Assembly (NCBI GenBank): GCA_020226215.1
Contig: CM035233.1
Location: 6,262,001-6,326,000 of the forward strand
Origin: Sindora glabra
Lineage: Eukaryota > Streptophyta > Magnoliopsida > Fabales > Fabaceae
Length of the DNA stretch: 64,000 bases
Direction of reading: 5' to 3'
The position numbers were made by a program, and so were the translations under genes. Under the pieces are notes generated by a model. The model ran no database searches, was not told the DNA's origin, and saw only the letters and a program-made list of their open reading frames with translations. Numbering within the stretch: position 1 is the first letter of the stretch; every line of letters begins with the position of its first letter. Shown here piece by piece: positions 60,831 through 64,000 of this stretch.

Positions 60831-61822
60831 TTGTGCGGTATTAGGATCATGCAATATGTTGTCTTGGGGTATTTTCTTATTAAGATTATGCAATATGTTA
60901 CCTTTAGATTATGCAACTTTGAAGCTATATGACCTAGGGGGAAATTGCTTTAGCATAGATGAAGTGTGACTATAAGTGAGCTCAAGTCAGTGCAAGTGTT
61001 GTGCGGCTCTGAGAGAGGTTAGGTTAGTTATTGGCCATTGTCACTTATCCTTCTTCTCATTCCTAATTTCTTGTGTTTGGCATTGGTTAAATACTTTACG
61101 TCTTATTGAGGTAAAGTTATAATTACCCATTTTTATTTAATATTAACCATTCCCTACCTATCTATTTAGACCATTTACTTCTTAAATACACAAATTCTTT
61201 CATTTATATTTCTAACAAGAGATTTCATTTCCATTTCTTCTTTTTAGGAATTTGCTTTTGTTTCTGGTAACCACATACTCTTTTCCTAATTTTTATGTAC
61301 TTTTTTCTGATTGTTGCTTGCTCTATCTATTGCTAGTAATTATTTTTTCCTACTTCACCATCTTGTTGTGTTTTGTTTTGATTATAATTTTTTCCTCTTA
61401 AAGGCATGCTTATTTCTCCTCATTGTTGCTTTTCTTTTTTTGATGTTTAGTATAAATTCTTTGCTTTTGAATATATCTAGCAATAATGGTTCACTTTCAT
61501 TATCTTCTTCTTCATCTTTACTTTTGAACTAGGACAATTTTATATTATTATTCATGCCCTATCCAAATTTTATATCAACATTCATGGTGGAGTGATCTTG
61601 AGACCTTGGTGGGGTTGATTGGATTAGTTTGGTTCATGGTAGTTTTCTAAAATTTAATTGGATTCATGTGAATGTAAGAATTCAAATGGCCTACCTTAAA
61701 TAGAAAAATTAGTTGAAATTTTATGCTCTTTAGGATATATGTTTTGAATGGAAAATTGAGAGAAATATGATTTACTTTATGCCTATACAAGATGATGAGA
61801 GGGCTTGTAGTTATAATTTGGT
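60831..61822. other. Intergenic DNA, slightly less AT-rich
   Basis: A short direct repeat lies at 60840-60920 ('a(g/t)gat(c/t)atgcaatatgtt' twice). No gene-pol domain of the SIRE element was found. The open frames at 60769-60969 and 61311-61532 have non-ATG starts or low complexity and no known motif. Confidence 0.4.
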
Positions 61823-63580
61823 TGTTAATGTATACTCGAGAAGCCAAATCATAAGATGATTGTATTAGTTTACATTATATTATATTTTTCTTTATATATA
61901 TATATATATATTAAGGCATTTCAATTATTATATTTAATATTATATTTGTATAATATAAATAAATATGATATTTATCCCTAAAATAGTTAATACTATTCTT
62001 AAATGTCTTTAGTTAAGTATTATTCTAAAATAGGATAGCAATAAGGCATAGGCTAGTATGTATATTAGTTGATGACCAAATCTCATTGGTTATGGATATA
62101 AGATATCTAGTTAACACATAGGTACATGTTAAGAAATGAATGTACTATATAGACCCACCATAAGAATGCTATAGATCGTTATATGAGTGTTATAAATAAT
62201 TTTTACAGTGACAATGATGTATGTGATTCTTTGGCTTAAAATTATTATGGTTTCCTACATAAAGAGTTGTATCCTTAGATATTGTCTAATGTTGACTATA
62301 ATAAGCTTAGCATAAAAGATAGTAAATAAGTATACTACAAATTATGCAAAAGGTTATGACTGATCTAGATGAGATTTTATTTCATATATATTTGAGGAAT
62401 GATATATGTGGGTTCCTTAATTGAGTAAGACTATAAAATACATAATAATGCTCAGATGAATTGATGTGATATTGATTCATTTGTGTTAAGTTATTCTACT
62501 CAAGAATTAAGAAACATATAGAATGAACTATAAAAAGGATAACATGTCACATGCCTTGAGTTTGATTTAGTTATCTAAAGAAAAGGGATTAAATTACATG
62601 AAATATTAGTCAAGGAAAAAGTTTATGTCGAATCACTAATATTCTCATTATATAGTTGGCAATGATGTATCGCTAAATACCATTCACTCCTTATGATACT
62701 AAAACATGCTAGCATAATGAAAATTAATAAGGTTTTACACAAAGAATAATCAAATATTGGGTCATAGTATAATTAAAAACTTCTAATCAAATTAGAGCTC
62801 TTAATTAGGATAGGCTCAATATAATTTGGTTTCACTTAGTAGCAGCACAATACGATTATACCTTATTTAGCTAACACTAAAGATGGATTAATCATTAACC
62901 AGAATTATTGTTGGTCTAGTTAATAGTTAAAACATAACTATCTTATTTCTTAAGGTAATTCTAGTTAAAGATTGTGGTAATTTTTTTTTTCATTTGTGAG
63001 ATAAATCAATTAGTTAGAATAAGAAGTTTAATTGATATCAATCAATCAATTAGTAAGACAACAATTTATCAAATATGAATTATATTCTCCAATTAAATAG
63101 GTAGGTTTGAGAGTTAATTGTGAGAGACTTTTTACAGTGATCCTAAAAAGCAAAAAAATCGATAGCTAACATTGCATTGATTTGAAAGAGACTCCATTTG
63201 GTTTAATCAAAATTTCTAACTGTTTATGTGGATACTATAGAGATGTTTCCTTTTTGGATAACATTTATGGTTCATCATTTAGATTATGCATTCATGATGA
63301 AATTTGTTCTTGCATTTGTGATTTGGTGAATCATTCATGCAATTGTGATACATTAAAAGATTTGTGCATTTAGATACTTGTTAGAAGTGGAATCAACATG
63401 GTACTTACATTTGTGAATTCATATATAGTAGAATCAATTTGGATCAAACTCTTTTGCAACAAGTTTGATTTATGCTACAAAGGTATAAATCTTAACATCA
63501 ATTTTTGTTTCCTTTGCATGGATTTGTTAATATGTTTCAAAAATTTAAAATTTTCCCTTGTGTATTTTGATCTAAAACTT
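61823..63580 (+). repeat. Diverged copia LTR related to the LTR at 21759
   Basis: It starts TGTTAATGTATACTCGAG then AAGCCAAATCATAAGATGAT, matching TGTTGGTATGTGTCCTAGG then AACCAATCATATAGATGATT of the intact LTR. Collinear matches follow over 1.4 kb: 'tttagttaagtattatt', 'tttcctacat(a/g)a(a/g)gagtt', 'gatctagatgagatttt', 'ccttaattgagt(a/g)aga', 'gatgtat(c/t)gctaaata' and 'gtggatac(c/t)atagaga'. An extra stretch of about 200 bp lies near 63270-63470, then 'tttgcatggat' and 'aaaatttaaaattttcc' close the match. No gag-pol flanks it in the expected frame, so a solo LTR or a fragment is likely. Confidence 0.7.
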
Positions 63581-64000
63581 AACACTAGTAGTGTTCACTT
63601 TGGTCTATAGGAGTTTCATTATAAGAATGAACATTTCCCTTTTTCATAGCTTTTCCTTGTGAAAATGGACCCTTATCCTTCTTATTTCCCTTGTATTCAA
63701 GCTTACAAGAACACCTTAATTAGAAATAGAAATTAACATCTCATATGACTTTATAAAATCCTAATTTCAACTATTTTAAAGAATAAATCGAATAACAAAA
63801 TATTAAAAATAGTGATAGATTATATACAATACTCAAATTAGAAATAAGTGTTTTACTAAATCTAACTTGATACCTAGTGGCAGATCTAATCATATAATTG
63901 CCGAGGGTAATTGCCCATATAAACAAATTTTTATCATGCATATATATACTTTAATGATATTATTGCTTCCATAAACTTAAGTAAAATTGTCATCATAACT
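63581..64000. other. AT-rich DNA, nothing assigned
   Basis: No gene or repeat could be supported. The stretch 63650-63710 could be read on the minus strand as a Lys-rich low-complexity peptide, but nothing confirms it. Confidence 0.35.

Noticed and set aside
63182..63610. Two open frames near the end of the window
   Set aside because: They lie within or next to the diverged LTR and have no protein motif.

Overview
The window looks like nuclear DNA of a flowering plant. It is very AT-rich and has spliced plant-type transposase genes, Ty1/copia, Ty3/gypsy-like, SIRE-like, RTE, PIF/Harbinger, hAT-like and Mutator-like elements, and a broken copy of an intron-containing plant ALG5 gene. I saw no intact host gene, tRNA, rRNA or CRISPR array. 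The species cannot be named from the sequence. All matches were made by eye, without database searches.

Layout. 1-8.2 kb: AT-rich DNA with two copies of a MITE, a frameshifted gene fragment of unknown identity on the minus strand, and two elements with long inverted repeats. 8.2-14.8 kb: a structurally complete PIF/Harbinger DNA transposon (8209-14767, TTA target duplication) with a GC-rich head, a spliced DDE transposase gene and a spliced Myb/SANT-like gene. These are the only protein genes in the window that look intact. 15.0-26.0 kb: a hairpin-rich tandem array of about 20 units, split by a Ty1/copia element (about 16513-23420). That element has lost nearly all of its 5' LTR; its pol frame has many stop codons but no frameshift.

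26.0-30.2 kb: a decayed copia-like element on the minus strand, without visible LTRs. 31.2-33.3 kb: two hAT-like elements and a near-perfect foldback MITE with a 9-bp target duplication. 33.6-36.0 kb: a short tandem array and another element with long inverted repeats. 37.8-47.0 kb: a second copia-like element on the minus strand with both LTRs. Comparison with its relative at 26-30 kb reveals at least two nested insertions, one of them a probable 2.8-kb solo LTR of gypsy type.

48.0-52.8 kb: an element with long inverted ends built of tandem repeats, holding a nested MITE. 52.8-56.1 kb: a duplicated and broken copy of ALG5 (dolichyl-phosphate beta-glucosyltransferase) with introns, interrupted by an RTE-type LINE fragment. 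56.5-57.2 kb: poly-G and TA-rich microsatellites. 58.5-60.8 kb: a probable SIRE-type LTR with an internal tandem repeat of about 187 bp. 61.8-63.6 kb: a diverged LTR related to the 21.8-kb copia LTR.

How it works together: the transposase and Myb-like protein of the Harbinger element probably form a two-protein transposition system that acts on its ends. Almost everything else is layered, decayed transposon sequence, useful mainly for reconstructing the order of insertions.
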